From assembly GCF_947488945.1 (NCBI RefSeq), contig NZ_CANLBS010000029.1, positions 1 through 64,000 of the forward strand: DNA of 64,000 bases, read 5' to 3'. This DNA comes from an uncultured Streptomyces sp. Its GTDB lineage: Bacteria; Actinomycetota; Actinomycetes; Streptomycetales; Streptomycetaceae. This document shows, piece after piece, positions 15,411 through 23,767 of the stretch (position 1 is its first letter; every line of letters begins with the position of its first letter). Made by a program: the position numbers and the translations under genes. A model generated the notes under the pieces. It ran no database searches. It was not told where the DNA came from and was given only the letters and a program-made list of their open reading frames with translations.

Positions 15411-16844
15411 ATGGCCCCTTCGAACCCCTCGGCGAAGTCCGCGTCCGCACTCCCGTCGTCCGCGCCGCCCGCGTCGTCCACCTCGCCCCGTCCGGCCGCC
15501 GACCTCTCGGAGGGGACCGGCCGCGCCGCGGTGGACCCCGGCCACCGGTCGCCCGGTCGGGTGCTGGCCGCCACGAGTCTCGGCACGCTGCTGGTGATCC
15601 TGCTGACCTCGGGGCTGAACATCGCCTCTCCCGCCGTCCGCGCCACGTTCGACGCCGGCGGAACGGCGATCGGCTGGGTGCTCTCCGGCTACACACTCGC
15701 CTTCGCGATGCTCTCGTTGACCGGCGGCGCACTCGCGGACCGGTTCGGCGCGCGGCGGATCTTCCTGCTCGGTCTCGGGGTCTTCGCCGCGTTCGGTCTG
15801 GTGGCGGCGGCGCCCGGCGTGGCCTGGGTGGTGGTGGGCGTGTTCGGCCAGGGCGCGGGGGCGGCGCTCGTCCTGCCGTCGGCACTGGCCCTGATCCGGT
15901 TCGTGTACCTGGACGTGCCGCACCGGCTGTCCTGGGCGATCGGCGTCTGGGCCGGCGCCAACGCGGTCGGCGCCGCGCTGGGGCCGGTGATATGCGGCGC
16001 CATCGTCTCGGTCGCCTCGTGGCGGCCGATGTTCGTGCTGGTGGCGGTCCTCGCCGTGGCGTTCGGGCTGATCGGCCGGCCCGCACTGCCGCTGCTGCGG
16101 GGAGGCAGGGCCCGGCTGGACCTGCCGGGGCTGCTGGTGATGGTGGTCCTGCTCGGCCTCGTCGCCTTCCTGGCGCACGACTGGCGTGCGCTGCCGGGCT
16201 GGGCCGTGGCGGGGTGCTGCGCGGGCATCGTCGTCGCACTGTGGTCGTTCCGCCGGGTCGAACTGCGGGCGGACGCGCCGATGCTCCCGATGAGCCAGCT
16301 CCGGGACGTGGTGTTCCGCACGAACGCCGCCGTCACGGTGCTCGGGACGGGGGCGTTCTTCGGCATGCTCTACCTCGTCAGCATGGCCTTGCAGGACCGG
16401 CTGGGGCTGTCCGCGTTCGTCGCGGGCGTCGGGCTGCTGCCGCTGGCCGCCGGCAACCTGCTCACCGCACTGGCGGCCGGGCGGATCATCGGCCGGCTGG
16501 GCGTGCGGGGCGCGATGATCCTCGGATCGGTCCTTCTGGTGGCGGCGCTGGGGCCGATGCCCTTGCTGTTCGGTCACTACACGCTGCTGATCGCCCCGCT
16601 GGTCGTCGCCGGCGCGGGCTGGGGCCTCCTGGTCCCGACCACGTCCGCCGCCGGACTGGCCCGCGCGCGGGCGGGCCAGGAGGGCGTGGCGTCCGGGGTC
16701 ACCGCCGGCGGCCGGGAGCTGGGCGCCGCGCTGGCGGCGGCGCTGCTGCTGCCGCTCGGGGTGGGTGCGGGCATCTGGACGGCGGCGGCGGTCGGTCTGC
16801 TGTCGCTCGCCGCGGTCGTCGCCCGGATCCGCGCGGTGGGCTGA
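15411..16844 (+). CDS. MFS efflux transporter (DHA2-like)
   Basis: The 477-aa integral membrane protein has about 12-14 hydrophobic segments after a Ser/Ala/Pro-rich cytoplasmic N-terminus of about 50 residues. Motif A of drug:H+ antiporters, GALADRFGARRIFLLG, follows the second helix. The repeated pattern GLNIASPAVRATFDAGGTAIGWVLSGYTLAFA is typical of the EmrB/QacA group. The substrate is unknown. It is divergent from the MarR gene and likely induced by the compound it exports. Confidence 0.85.
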   Translation: MAPSNPSAKSASALPSSAPPASSTSPRPAADLSEGTGRAAVDPGHRSPGRVLAATSLGTLLVILLTSGLNIASPAVRATFDAGGTAIGWVLSGYTLAFAMLSLTGGALADRFGARRIFLLGLGVFAAFGLVAAAPGVAWVVVGVFGQGAGAALVLPSALALIRFVYLDVPHRLSWAIGVWAGANAVGAALGPVICGAIVSVASWRPMFVLVAVLAVAFGLIGRPALPLLRGGRARLDLPGLLVMVVLLGLVAFLAHDWRALPGWAVAGCCAGIVVALWSFRRVELRADAPMLPMSQLRDVVFRTNAAVTVLGTGAFFGMLYLVSMALQDRLGLSAFVAGVGLLPLAAGNLLTALAAGRIIGRLGVRGAMILGSVLLVAALGPMPLLFGHYTLLIAPLVVAGAGWGLLVPTTSAAGLARARAGQEGVASGVTAGGRELGAALAAALLLPLGVGAGIWTAAAVGLLSLAAVVARIRAVG

Positions 16845-16941
16845 GCACGCTCGCCGGACGGGGGCCGGGGCGGGGGCGTGGGGCGGTCGCGGGACGGGGT
16901 GTACGCCCGGCACCGTCCGGTCCCCCGGAGCCGTCGAGGCG

Positions 16942-17517
16942 TCAGGCGGGTCCCGGGGGCAGGTGGACCGTCATGATCAGGTGGCAGGTCCCGGAGCCCG
17001 AACCGCGGTAGGTGTGCGGGTGGTCGGCGTCGAAGGTGGCGGTCTGACCGGCCCCGACCGGATGGTCGATGCCGTCGACGACGAGCACCATCTCGCCGGC
17101 GGTGACGCTGACGGTCTCGGTCACGCCGGCCTGATGGGGGTGGCTGGGGTACTCCTCGCCCGGTTCCAGCGTCCAGCGCCAGACCTCGGTGGCCGCCGGG
17201 CCGCCGGTGGTCAGCATGAGCCGCGCCTCGCTGCCGCGCTCCCCCCTCCACAGGGGGACCACGGCGTCGGCGCTCACCACCCTTACGCGTTGCTCGGGGC
17301 GTCCCTCGGTCAGCGCGGAGACGGAGGCGCCGAGGGTGTCGGCGAGCCGGACCAGGGTGGCGAAATTCGGGTTGCCCTGGGCCCTCTCCAGGGCGACGAG
17401 GGCGCCCTTGCTCACCTTCGCCCGACGGCCCAGTTCGTCCAGGGACAGTCCGGCGCGGATACGGGCCGCCCGGACGTTGCGCGCGAGCGTGCGCAGCGCT
17501 TCCTCGGTCTCGGCCAT
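16942..17517 (-). CDS. XRE-cupin regulator
   Basis: The 191-aa protein joins an N-terminal HTH (residues 8-65, with LSLDELGRRAKVSKGALVALERAQGNPNFATLVRLADTLG) to a C-terminal cupin (about 110-185, with WTLEPGEEYPSHPHQAGVTETVSVTAGEMVL). Proteins of this architecture usually sense a small metabolite in the cupin barrel. It diverges from an EamA exporter and faces two near-identical operator-like repeats in the intergenic region. It is therefore probably an autoregulator that controls export. Confidence 0.87.
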   Translation of the reverse strand: MAETEEALRTLARNVRAARIRAGLSLDELGRRAKVSKGALVALERAQGNPNFATLVRLADTLGASVSALTEGRPEQRVRVVSADAVVPLWRGERGSEARLMLTTGGPAATEVWRWTLEPGEEYPSHPHQAGVTETVSVTAGEMVLVVDGIDHPVGAGQTATFDADHPHTYRGSGSGTCHLIMTVHLPPGPA

Positions 17518-17544
17518 CGTGTGTCGTCCCTCCACGCAGTGGAC

Positions 17545-17602
17545 CGGTACGTTGCACCGGGCGGTCGTTCGGTTGACTCCGCACGGTCGGTACGTTGTAC
17601 GG
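17545..17602. promoter_or_regulatory. Two CGGTACGTTGYACSG operator repeats and EamA promoter
   Basis: CGGTACGTTGCACCG (17545-17559) and CGGTACGTTGTACGG (17588-17602) are direct repeats 43 bp apart, about four helical turns. Each is roughly dyad symmetric. TTGACT at 17573-17578 and TTGTAC at 17595-17600 form a plausible promoter for the EamA gene whose -10 lies inside the second repeat. This suggests repression by the XRE-cupin protein, possibly with looping. Confidence 0.6.
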
Positions 17603-17637
17603 TGTAGTCGTTCCATTGATGATAAGGGATGTACCCC

Positions 17638-18474
17638 GTGCTCTCTCTGCTGTTGGCCCTGGGCAGCTCCCTGGCCTACGGATGCGCCGACTTCCTCGGC
17701 GGCCTCGGCGCCCGCAGGGCCCACGTCCTGCGTACCGTGATGGTCGCCGCTCCGGCCTCCCTCACCGTCGAGCTGCTGCTGTGGCCCTTCCTCGGGGCCT
17801 CCTTCGCCCCGGCCACCCTCGCCTGGGGCGCGGCCTCCGGCGTCGCGTCGGCCGCCGCGTTCGCCCTGCTGTACCGCACGCTCGCGATCGGCCCGATGAA
17901 CGTCCTGTCCCCGGTCACGGCGCTGGTCTCGGCGATGCTGCCGGTGGGCGTGGGGCTGGTGCAGGGCGAGCACCTGGGCCCGGCCGGACTGATCGGACTG
18001 CCGCTCGCCCTGGGCGCCGTGGTGCTGGTCAGCGCCGGGCAGGGGGCGAAGTCGGCCCGTCCGTCGCCGACCGCCCTGCTGCTGGCCCTGGGGGCGGGGT
18101 CCGCCATCGCCCTGCAACTGGTCTTCCTGCACCAGGCGCCCTCCGACAGCGGCGTGGGCCCGCTGATCGTCGGCCGCGCCGTGTCCTGCGCCGTCACCCT
18201 CGCCGCCGCCGGGGTGATGTCGCGGCGGCTCGGTCCGGACAAACCCGCCTACGCCCTCTCCGCGACGGCCGGAGTGCTGGACTCGGTGGCCAACCTGCTG
18301 TTCCTTCTCGCCGCCCGCAGCGGCGACCTGGCGGTCGTCGCCGTGATCACCGCCCTCTACCCGGTGGGGACGGTCCTGCTCGCCCGCGGCGTGCTGGCCG
18401 AACGCGTCCACCGCGGACAGCTCGTCGGCCTGGGCGCCGCAGCCGTCGCGGTCAGCCTCCTCGCACTCACGTGA
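17638..18474 (+). CDS. EamA/DMT-family small-molecule exporter
   Basis: The protein of about 278 aa has ten predicted membrane helices in two EamA repeats (LSLLLALGSSLAYGCADFLGG at the start, and ALLLALGAGSAIALQLVFL at mid-length). Relatives export amino acids and other metabolites. GTG at 17638 is preferred because AAGGGA sits 8 bp upstream; the in-frame ATG at 17629 is almost fused to that ribosome-binding site. It is the first gene of a likely operon with the PaiB-like gene (25 bp downstream) and the B3/B4 gene, controlled by the divergent XRE-cupin protein. Confidence 0.83.
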   Translation: MLSLLLALGSSLAYGCADFLGGLGARRAHVLRTVMVAAPASLTVELLLWPFLGASFAPATLAWGAASGVASAAAFALLYRTLAIGPMNVLSPVTALVSAMLPVGVGLVQGEHLGPAGLIGLPLALGAVVLVSAGQGAKSARPSPTALLLALGAGSAIALQLVFLHQAPSDSGVGPLIVGRAVSCAVTLAAAGVMSRRLGPDKPAYALSATAGVLDSVANLLFLLAARSGDLAVVAVITALYPVGTVLLARGVLAERVHRGQLVGLGAAAVAVSLLALT

Positions 18475-18499
18475 TCCACACCCCCGGAAGGAGCCCGGT

Positions 18500-19147
18500 A
18501 TGTTCATCCAGCCCTGGGACGCGGCCCTGGACGAAGCCGAATGGCGGACCTGGATCGCCGACGGCCACGACTTCGGCGTCCTCAGCGTCAACGGCCCGCC
18601 CGGACACGCACCGGTCGTCGTCCCCACCCACTTCACCGTCGACGGAGCAGCCCTGCTGGTCCACCTCGCCCGGCCCAACCCGGTCTGGGAACCGATCGAG
18701 GCCGATGCGCAGGTGACCTTCACCGTCACCGGCGACCACGCCTTCGTCCCCGGCCCCTGGCGCGCCGGACCCGGCGTCCCGCCCACCGACGGTGTCCCCA
18801 CCAGTTACTACGCGGCCGTCCAGTTCACCTGCCGGGCCACCGTGGTCGACGCACCGGAGGCGAAAGCCGAGCTGCTGCGCCGGCAGATGGCCCACTTCCA
18901 GCCCGACGGCGACCACGCACCCGTCGCCCCCGGCCTGCCGCCCTACGGGCGCATGCTGCCCGGCATCCGCGGCCTGCGCCTGGACGTCACCGACGTACGG
19001 GCGAAGTACAAGTACGACGACCACAAGCCCGCCGAGCGGCGGGCCGACACCGCGCGCAGGCTCGCCGAACGCGGCCGGGGCCAGGACGCGTCGACGGCGG
19101 CCCAGCAACTGCGCCGCCTGGACCGCATCGGCACCTGGACACCCTGA
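18500..19147 (+). CDS. PaiB-like FMN-binding protein
   Basis: The 215-aa protein resembles the FMN-binding split-barrel family of Bacillus PaiB (often named FMN-binding negative transcriptional regulator). It starts MFIQPWDA, has PGHAPVVVPTHFTVDG, HLARPNPVWEPIEAD and PTSYYAAVQFTCRATVVD, and ends in a basic helical region. The biochemical role of the family is unsettled; flavin binding is the safe inference. GGAAGG lies just before the ATG. Close linkage to the EamA gene suggests a shared function. Confidence 0.8.
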   Translation: MFIQPWDAALDEAEWRTWIADGHDFGVLSVNGPPGHAPVVVPTHFTVDGAALLVHLARPNPVWEPIEADAQVTFTVTGDHAFVPGPWRAGPGVPPTDGVPTSYYAAVQFTCRATVVDAPEAKAELLRRQMAHFQPDGDHAPVAPGLPPYGRMLPGIRGLRLDVTDVRAKYKYDDHKPAERRADTARRLAERGRGQDASTAAQQLRRLDRIGTWTP

Positions 19148-19190
19148 CCGCCCGCCCCTCTGCCCCCGCCCCCACTCCGAACGGAACCCC

Positions 19191-19898
19191 ATGACCACCT
19201 TCCGTATCAGCCCCGCCGTCGCGGACGCCTTCCCCGACACCCTCATCGCCGTCGTCACCGCCACCGGCCTGCGCGGCCACGATGCCTGGCCCCGCACCGC
19301 ATCCGCCCTGGAGGACCTGGAACGGGAACTCGCCGCCGGCACCTGGGCCCCCGCCGACGAGAGCGACCCGCGCATCGAGGCCTGGCACACCGCCTACCGC
19401 TCCTTCGGCACCAACCCCCGCCGCATCCGCCCCAGCGTCGACGCCCTCGGCCGCCGCCTGGCGAAGAAGGGCTCCCTGCCCCGGATCAACCCGGCCGTCG
19501 ACTCCTACAACGCCGTCTCCGTCCGCCACGGCCTGCCCGCCGGCGCGTTCGACCTCGACCGCGTCACCGGCGACGTCGAGATCCGGTACGCCGACGGCGG
19601 CGAGACCTTCACCCCGCTCGGCGAACCCGACACCACCGAGCACCCCAAGCCCGGCGAGATCGTCTACGCCGACACCACCGACGTCCTCACCCGCCACTGG
19701 AACCACCGCGACGCCCACCGCACCCGCGTCACCGAAGACTCCACCCGCGTCGCCTTCGTCCTCGAAACCCTCCACGCCACCCGCGACGGACACCTCCTCA
19801 GCAACGCCGCCGAAGAACTCCGCGGCCTGCTCGCCCCGCACGCGGAGCAGACCACCGTGCACCACCTGAGCCCCGGACGGCCCCGGATCACCGTCTGA
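19191..19898 (+). CDS. B3/B4 tRNA-editing-domain protein
   Basis: The 235-aa protein is a stand-alone B3/B4 domain, the module that in phenylalanyl-tRNA synthetase beta removes wrongly attached amino acids. Typical segments are WHTAYRSFGTNPRRIRPSVDAL, KKGSLPRINPAVDSYNAVSVRHGLPAGAFDLD and GEIVYADTTDVLTRHWNHRD. Freestanding members may deacylate mischarged tRNA or act on free amino-acid derivatives. The ATG at 19191 follows AACGGAAC. It lies 43 bp after the PaiB-like gene on the same strand. Confidence 0.82.
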   Translation: MTTFRISPAVADAFPDTLIAVVTATGLRGHDAWPRTASALEDLERELAAGTWAPADESDPRIEAWHTAYRSFGTNPRRIRPSVDALGRRLAKKGSLPRINPAVDSYNAVSVRHGLPAGAFDLDRVTGDVEIRYADGGETFTPLGEPDTTEHPKPGEIVYADTTDVLTRHWNHRDAHRTRVTEDSTRVAFVLETLHATRDGHLLSNAAEELRGLLAPHAEQTTVHHLSPGRPRITV

Positions 19899-20019
19899 AA
19901 CCCCGCCCCCGGCCTTCAGGCCGCCGGGCGCCGCCGAACCCGGCTCGACGTACCCGCGCCACCCCGCACCCGCGCCCCTCCGCACCCCCTGCCGCCCCGC
20001 ACCCCGAAGGAACCGCCGC

Positions 20020-20562
20020 GTGTCCGACGACCACCTCATGCGCATCCACAGCCCCGAGTTCCGGGCCATGTCCGAGCGGGTCCTGCGCGCCACCGAGCTC
20101 ACCTCCCGGCTGAACGTCCTCCCCTTCGAGGACGAGACGGGCAAGGCGGAGCTGTTCGCGCAGATCCTCGGCAGGCCGCTGCCCGCGAGGACCACGATCT
20201 ACCCGCCCTTCTACACCGACCACGGACTGCGGCTGGACCTCGCCGAGCGCGTGTTCATCAACCAGAACTGCACGTTCCTCGACTACGCCGGCATCCGGCT
20301 CGGAGAGCGCGTGATGGTCGGGCCGAAGGCCACCTTCATCACCGTCGGCCACCCCGTGGACCCCGAGGAGCGGCGGGGATGGCTGAGCGGCGGGCCCATC
20401 GACGTCGCCGAGAACGTGTGGATCGGCGCGGGCGCCACGATCCTGCCCGGGGTCACCATCGGGCGCGACGCCGTGATCGCGGCGGGCGCGGTGGTCGCCG
20501 ACGACGTCCCGCCGGCGAGCCTGGTGACCGGCCCCAAGGCGACCGTCAACCGGCGGTGGTGA
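20020..20562 (+). CDS. Left-handed beta-helix sugar O-acetyltransferase
   Basis: The 180-aa protein matches the maltose/galactoside O-acetyltransferase family. It has a helical N-terminus (SPEFRAMSERVLRATELTSRLN), then hexapeptide repeats from about residue 70, with TVGHPVDPEERR carrying the catalytic His, and GGPIDVAENVWIGAGATILPGVTIGRDAVIAAGAVVADDVP. The GTG start at 20020 has GAAGGA upstream. It lies 121 bp downstream of the B3/B4 gene and could be the last member of that unit. The acceptor sugar is unknown. Confidence 0.85.
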   Translation: MSDDHLMRIHSPEFRAMSERVLRATELTSRLNVLPFEDETGKAELFAQILGRPLPARTTIYPPFYTDHGLRLDLAERVFINQNCTFLDYAGIRLGERVMVGPKATFITVGHPVDPEERRGWLSGGPIDVAENVWIGAGATILPGVTIGRDAVIAAGAVVADDVPPASLVTGPKATVNRRW

Positions 20563-20589
20563 CGCCCCGTAACCTGATAACCGGGAACC

Positions 20590-21033
20590 CTACGGCGCGC
20601 TGACCAGGGGCGGGGCGCCCCAGTCGAGGGTCAGGGTCTCGCGCAGGGCCGTCTCGCCGAGGCGGCCGACGCGGGCCGCCAGGACGCCTTCGATCAGTGC
20701 GATCGACGCCTGCGCCCGCTGGTGCACCCGCTCGCCCTCGGCGGTGGTGCGGATCAGCCGGCTGCGGGCGGAGGAGGGGTCGGGAACCTGTTCCAGCAGG
20801 CCCATGGCGATGAGTCCGTGCACCGCCTGATGCGCGGTCTGCCGGGTGACGCCGATCCGCCGGGCCAGCTCGGAGACGGTGGTGCCCTCCGGGTCGAGGG
20901 TCGCGAACACGGCCGTCTGCGCCGTGCTGACGGGGCGCTCGCCGGCCGCCTGCATGCTCGCCTGCAACGCCTCGTCGAACCAGCGTTTGGCTTCGCTGAG
21001 CAGTTGGGGCAGGTTACGCGGGTGTGGGCTCAT
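20590..21033 (-). CDS. MarR-family regulator near the quercetinase operon
   Basis: The 147-aa protein shows the MarR core TVSELARRIGVTRQTAHQAVHGLIAMGLLEQ and the wing DPSSARSRLIRTTAEGERV. It reads in the same direction as the hydrolase/decarboxylase/queD genes that lie upstream on the minus strand, but a strong hairpin at 21121-21152 separates it from them, so it probably has its own promoter. A MarR-like palindrome upstream of queD (23768-23784) makes it a candidate regulator of that operon (inference). Confidence 0.83.
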   Translation of the reverse strand: MSPHPRNLPQLLSEAKRWFDEALQASMQAAGERPVSTAQTAVFATLDPEGTTVSELARRIGVTRQTAHQAVHGLIAMGLLEQVPDPSSARSRLIRTTAEGERVHQRAQASIALIEGVLAARVGRLGETALRETLTLDWGAPPLVSAP

Positions 21034-21120
21034 GGCTCTCGGAATCGTCGCGGGACGGGACTCGGACCGGCGCCAAAAGCGCGGCCGAGAGATGTCCGCA
21101 GCCTACGCCGAGCAAGCCCG

Positions 21121-21152
21121 CCGCCCCGTACCGGCGAGGCGGTACGGGGCGG
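21121..21152. terminator. Hairpin after the hydrolase operon
   Basis: Perfect 13-nt arms CCGCCCCGTACCG and CGGTACGGGGCGG enclose GCGAGG. It lies downstream of the minus-strand hydrolase gene and before the MarR gene. Confidence 0.65.
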
Positions 21153-21234
21153 GACGGGGCGGGGTACGGAGCGGGGGCGGGGCGGCACGGGCTGCCGCCG
21201 GCACGGCGGCGTGCGGCCCGGCCACCGAGCCCGG

Positions 21235-22158
21235 TCACGCCGTCGGGGCGGCCCCCGAGGTCACGGACCGCACGAAGGCGAGTGACGCGTCGAAGCAGTC
21301 GGCGGTCGCCTCCGCGGTGAGCCCCACCCACAGATGGTCCGCGCCCGGGATCTCGCGGAAGTCGACCGGGACGCCCTGTGCGCGCAGCGCCGCCGCGAGC
21401 CGCCGTCCCTGCTCGACGGGGACCAGCGAGTCGTCGGCGCCGTGCAGGACGAGGAACGGGGGCGCGCCGCCGGTCACCCGGAGCGCCGGGCTGGCCGCCC
21501 GCGCGAGCGCGGGCACGTCGGCGGGTGCGGCCCCCAGCAGCAGCGCCTCGAAGGTGGCCGGGTCGGCCGGGTCGAAGCGACCGGGCGGGAAGTCGTCGGC
21601 GAGGGCGGTGAGGTCGGCGGGGCCGTACCAGACGACGCAGCCGAGCACCTCGGGAGCGGGGTCGCCGAACGCCCCGGTGGCCCCGAGGGCGGCGAGCGCG
21701 GCAAGGTGGCCACCGGCGGACGCCCCCCACAGCACCGTCCTGGCGGGGTCCGTCCCCAGCTCCGCGGACCGGGCGGCCAGCCACGGGGTGAGCCGTGCGA
21801 GGTCGTCGAGCTGGGCGGGGAAGACCTCCTCGCCGCTGAGCCGGTAGTCGGGGCAGACCACGGCGAACCCGGCCCGCGCCAGCCGGGCGAAGGGCTCCAG
21901 GTCCCGGACGAGCGGTCCCATGTCGGAGCGGTGTCCGCCCCGCCAGGCGCCGCCGTGCACGTAGACGACGACCGGCAGCGGTCCGGCGGCCTCGGCCGGC
22001 AGCCACACGTCCAGCTCCAGGGGGCGCTGCCCGGCAGGGATGTGGTACGGGACTCCCCGCAGCAGCCGCACGCCCTCGGCGGGCCGCTCCGCCGCCGGGA
22101 GCGGGAGGGTCAACGGATCGGGCGGGCCGAGCAGTTCGAACGGGAAGGGGGCGGCCAT
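21235..22158 (-). CDS. Alpha/beta hydrolase (HSL/carboxylesterase type), candidate depsidase
   Basis: The 307-aa hydrolase has the oxyanion motif HGGAW (68-72), the nucleophile Ser148 in WGASAGGH, the acid in HGADDSLVP (Asp242/243) and His275 in PGADHLWVG. It is the third gene of a tight minus-strand operon (16 bp after the decarboxylase gene). In quercetin breakdown the product of quercetinase is an ester, 2-protocatechuoyl-phloroglucinol carboxylate. An esterase beside queD is therefore a natural candidate to release protocatechuate. That role is inferred from context; the fold and triad are read directly. Confidence 0.8.
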   Translation of the reverse strand: MAAPFPFELLGPPDPLTLPLPAAERPAEGVRLLRGVPYHIPAGQRPLELDVWLPAEAAGPLPVVVYVHGGAWRGGHRSDMGPLVRDLEPFARLARAGFAVVCPDYRLSGEEVFPAQLDDLARLTPWLAARSAELGTDPARTVLWGASAGGHLAALAALGATGAFGDPAPEVLGCVVWYGPADLTALADDFPPGRFDPADPATFEALLLGAAPADVPALARAASPALRVTGGAPPFLVLHGADDSLVPVEQGRRLAAALRAQGVPVDFREIPGADHLWVGLTAEATADCFDASLAFVRSVTSGAAPTA

Positions 22159-22174
22159 GGTTCGGATGTCTCCT

Positions 22175-23140
22175 CTAACCGTTCAGGCGGGGCAGCAGGG
22201 CGTGGGCGTTGGCGCGGGTGAGCGCGGGCCACCCCGTCCCCGCCACGGGTTCGGGCGCGTCGGCGAAGGACAGGGCGTGGGCCTCGGCCGCCGCGGACGG
22301 CGTCCAACAGTAGTCGCTGCCGTAGAGCAGATGATCGGGGGCGGCGAGGTTGAGCAGGGCCGGGAGCTGGCGGGGGAAGGCCGGGCCGGCCAGGTCGTAG
22401 TAGAGCCTGCCGAGCTGGGCGACGGCGTCCGGGGCGTCCTGCTCGCCGGGCAGGAACAGCTTCATGAAGCCGTTGATGCGGTCCGCGAGGACCGGCAGCG
22501 CCCCGCCGCAGTGCGGCACGATCACCTTCAGCCGGGGGTGGCGGTCCAGCGTTCCGGCGAAGAGGAGGTCGGTGACGGTGCGCGCGGTGTCGAAGATGAA
22601 CTCGATCATGGGCCGGGGGCGGCCGAGCGCCGACTTCTCCCAGCAGACCGGCGAGGTCGGGTGGAGGAAGACGACCGCCTCCCGACGGTCCAGTTCGGCG
22701 AAGACGGGTTCGAGCCGCGGATCGCCGAGGTAGACGCCTTCGGTGTTGGTCTCCAGCACCACGCCGTCCGCGCCGAGCGTGTCGAAGGCGTGGCCGATCT
22801 CCGCGAGCGCGCCCTCCACGTCGGGCAGCGGGAGCGAGGCGAAGAGGCCGAAGCGGCCGGGGTGGTCGCGGACGACGGCGGCCCCGTCCTCGTTCACCTC
22901 GCGGGCGAGGGCGCGGGCCGAGGCCGGGTCGCCGAAGTGGACGCCCGGCGAGGAGACCGAGAGGACGGCGGTCTCGATGCCGCTGCGGTCCATCAGCGCG
23001 AGGTGGTCGCGGGCGCTCCAGGAGGGCCAGGCGGGGACGCCGTCGGGCAGGTGGTGCCCGGCCTTCCGCGCCCGGGCGACGTAGGAGTCGGTGACGAAGT
23101 GGGCGTGGACGTCGATGAGTCCCGGCGTGCTGGTGGTCAC
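22175..23140 (-). CDS. ACMSD-family amidohydrolase / aromatic-acid decarboxylase
   Basis: The 321-aa protein belongs to the aminocarboxymuconate-semialdehyde decarboxylase branch of the amidohydrolases, which also holds gamma-resorcylate and 2,3-dihydroxybenzoate decarboxylases. The metal and catalytic residues are His12 and His14 (IDVHAHF), His160, His210 (VPHCGG) and Asp276 (YGSDYCW). The GTG at 23140 is preceded by GGAAGG. It sits 23 bp after queD and 16 bp before the hydrolase gene. Context suggests decarboxylation of phloroglucinol carboxylate (2,4,6-trihydroxybenzoate), but another aromatic acid is possible. Confidence 0.82.
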   Translation of the reverse strand: MTTSTPGLIDVHAHFVTDSYVARARKAGHHLPDGVPAWPSWSARDHLALMDRSGIETAVLSVSSPGVHFGDPASARALAREVNEDGAAVVRDHPGRFGLFASLPLPDVEGALAEIGHAFDTLGADGVVLETNTEGVYLGDPRLEPVFAELDRREAVVFLHPTSPVCWEKSALGRPRPMIEFIFDTARTVTDLLFAGTLDRHPRLKVIVPHCGGALPVLADRINGFMKLFLPGEQDAPDAVAQLGRLYYDLAGPAFPRQLPALLNLAAPDHLLYGSDYCWTPSAAAEAHALSFADAPEPVAGTGWPALTRANAHALLPRLNG

Positions 23141-23163
23141 GGTGGGCTGCCTTCCGATCGTTC

Positions 23164-23742
23164 TCAACTGTGCCGGCCGGGCCGGTCCTGGCCGTGCCAC
23201 CGCTTGTCGGGCAGGAAGTTCACGTCATACTGCTGCGGCACCAGGCCGAACGTGTGCGGCTCCGGTACGAACGGGGTCTTCGGCAGGGTCAGTTCGTCGG
23301 TGGGCGTGCCGAGGTTCTCGAAGAAGCGCTCGAAGGTCCCGCCGGGTCCGGCGGCCACGCCGACGATCTGCGAGTGGTGGCGCTCGATGCGGTAGGCGTG
23401 CGGGCAGTTCTTCGGTACGAATCCGAAGTCCCCCGCGGTCAGCAGCTTCTCGTGCTCCTCGCCCTCCAGGTCCTCCACGAACAGGCGCACCGCACCCTGG
23501 GTGATGTAGAAGACCTCGTAGGTGTCGGGGTGGGAGTGCGCCGGGATGATGTCGCCCTTGGGGCCTTCGCAGGTGAAGAAGTTGAAGGTGTTCTCGGTCT
23601 GCTCCCCTCCGGCGTAGACGGTGAACAGGTCGCCGAACAGGTGCGCCCGGTCACCCTGCCCCTTCTCGATGAAGTACGGCTTGCCCGGCTCCGGCGGGAT
23701 GTGGGAGCGGGTGCGGTAGCGCGTGGCGTATTCGATGGTCAT
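23164..23742 (-). CDS. queD: Cupin quercetin 2,3-dioxygenase (quercetinase)
   Basis: The 192-aa single-domain cupin has metal ligands His69, His71, Glu76 (AHSHPDTYEVFYITQG) and His115 (NCPHAYRIE). These are the positions I recall for the Streptomyces quercetinase QueD, which prefers nickel or cobalt. It also shares its N-terminus (MTIEYATRYR) and FNFFTCEGPKG. QueD cleaves the C ring of quercetin with loss of carbon monoxide to give a depside. It is the first gene of a three-gene operon with an amidohydrolase/decarboxylase and an esterase. A palindrome lies 26-42 bp upstream of its ATG. Confidence 0.85.
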   Translation of the reverse strand: MTIEYATRYRTRSHIPPEPGKPYFIEKGQGDRAHLFGDLFTVYAGGEQTENTFNFFTCEGPKGDIIPAHSHPDTYEVFYITQGAVRLFVEDLEGEEHEKLLTAGDFGFVPKNCPHAYRIERHHSQIVGVAAGPGGTFERFFENLGTPTDELTLPKTPFVPEPHTFGLVPQQYDVNFLPDKRWHGQDRPGRHS

Positions 23743-23767
23743 GCGGGACCTCCGACGTCCGATTTAT

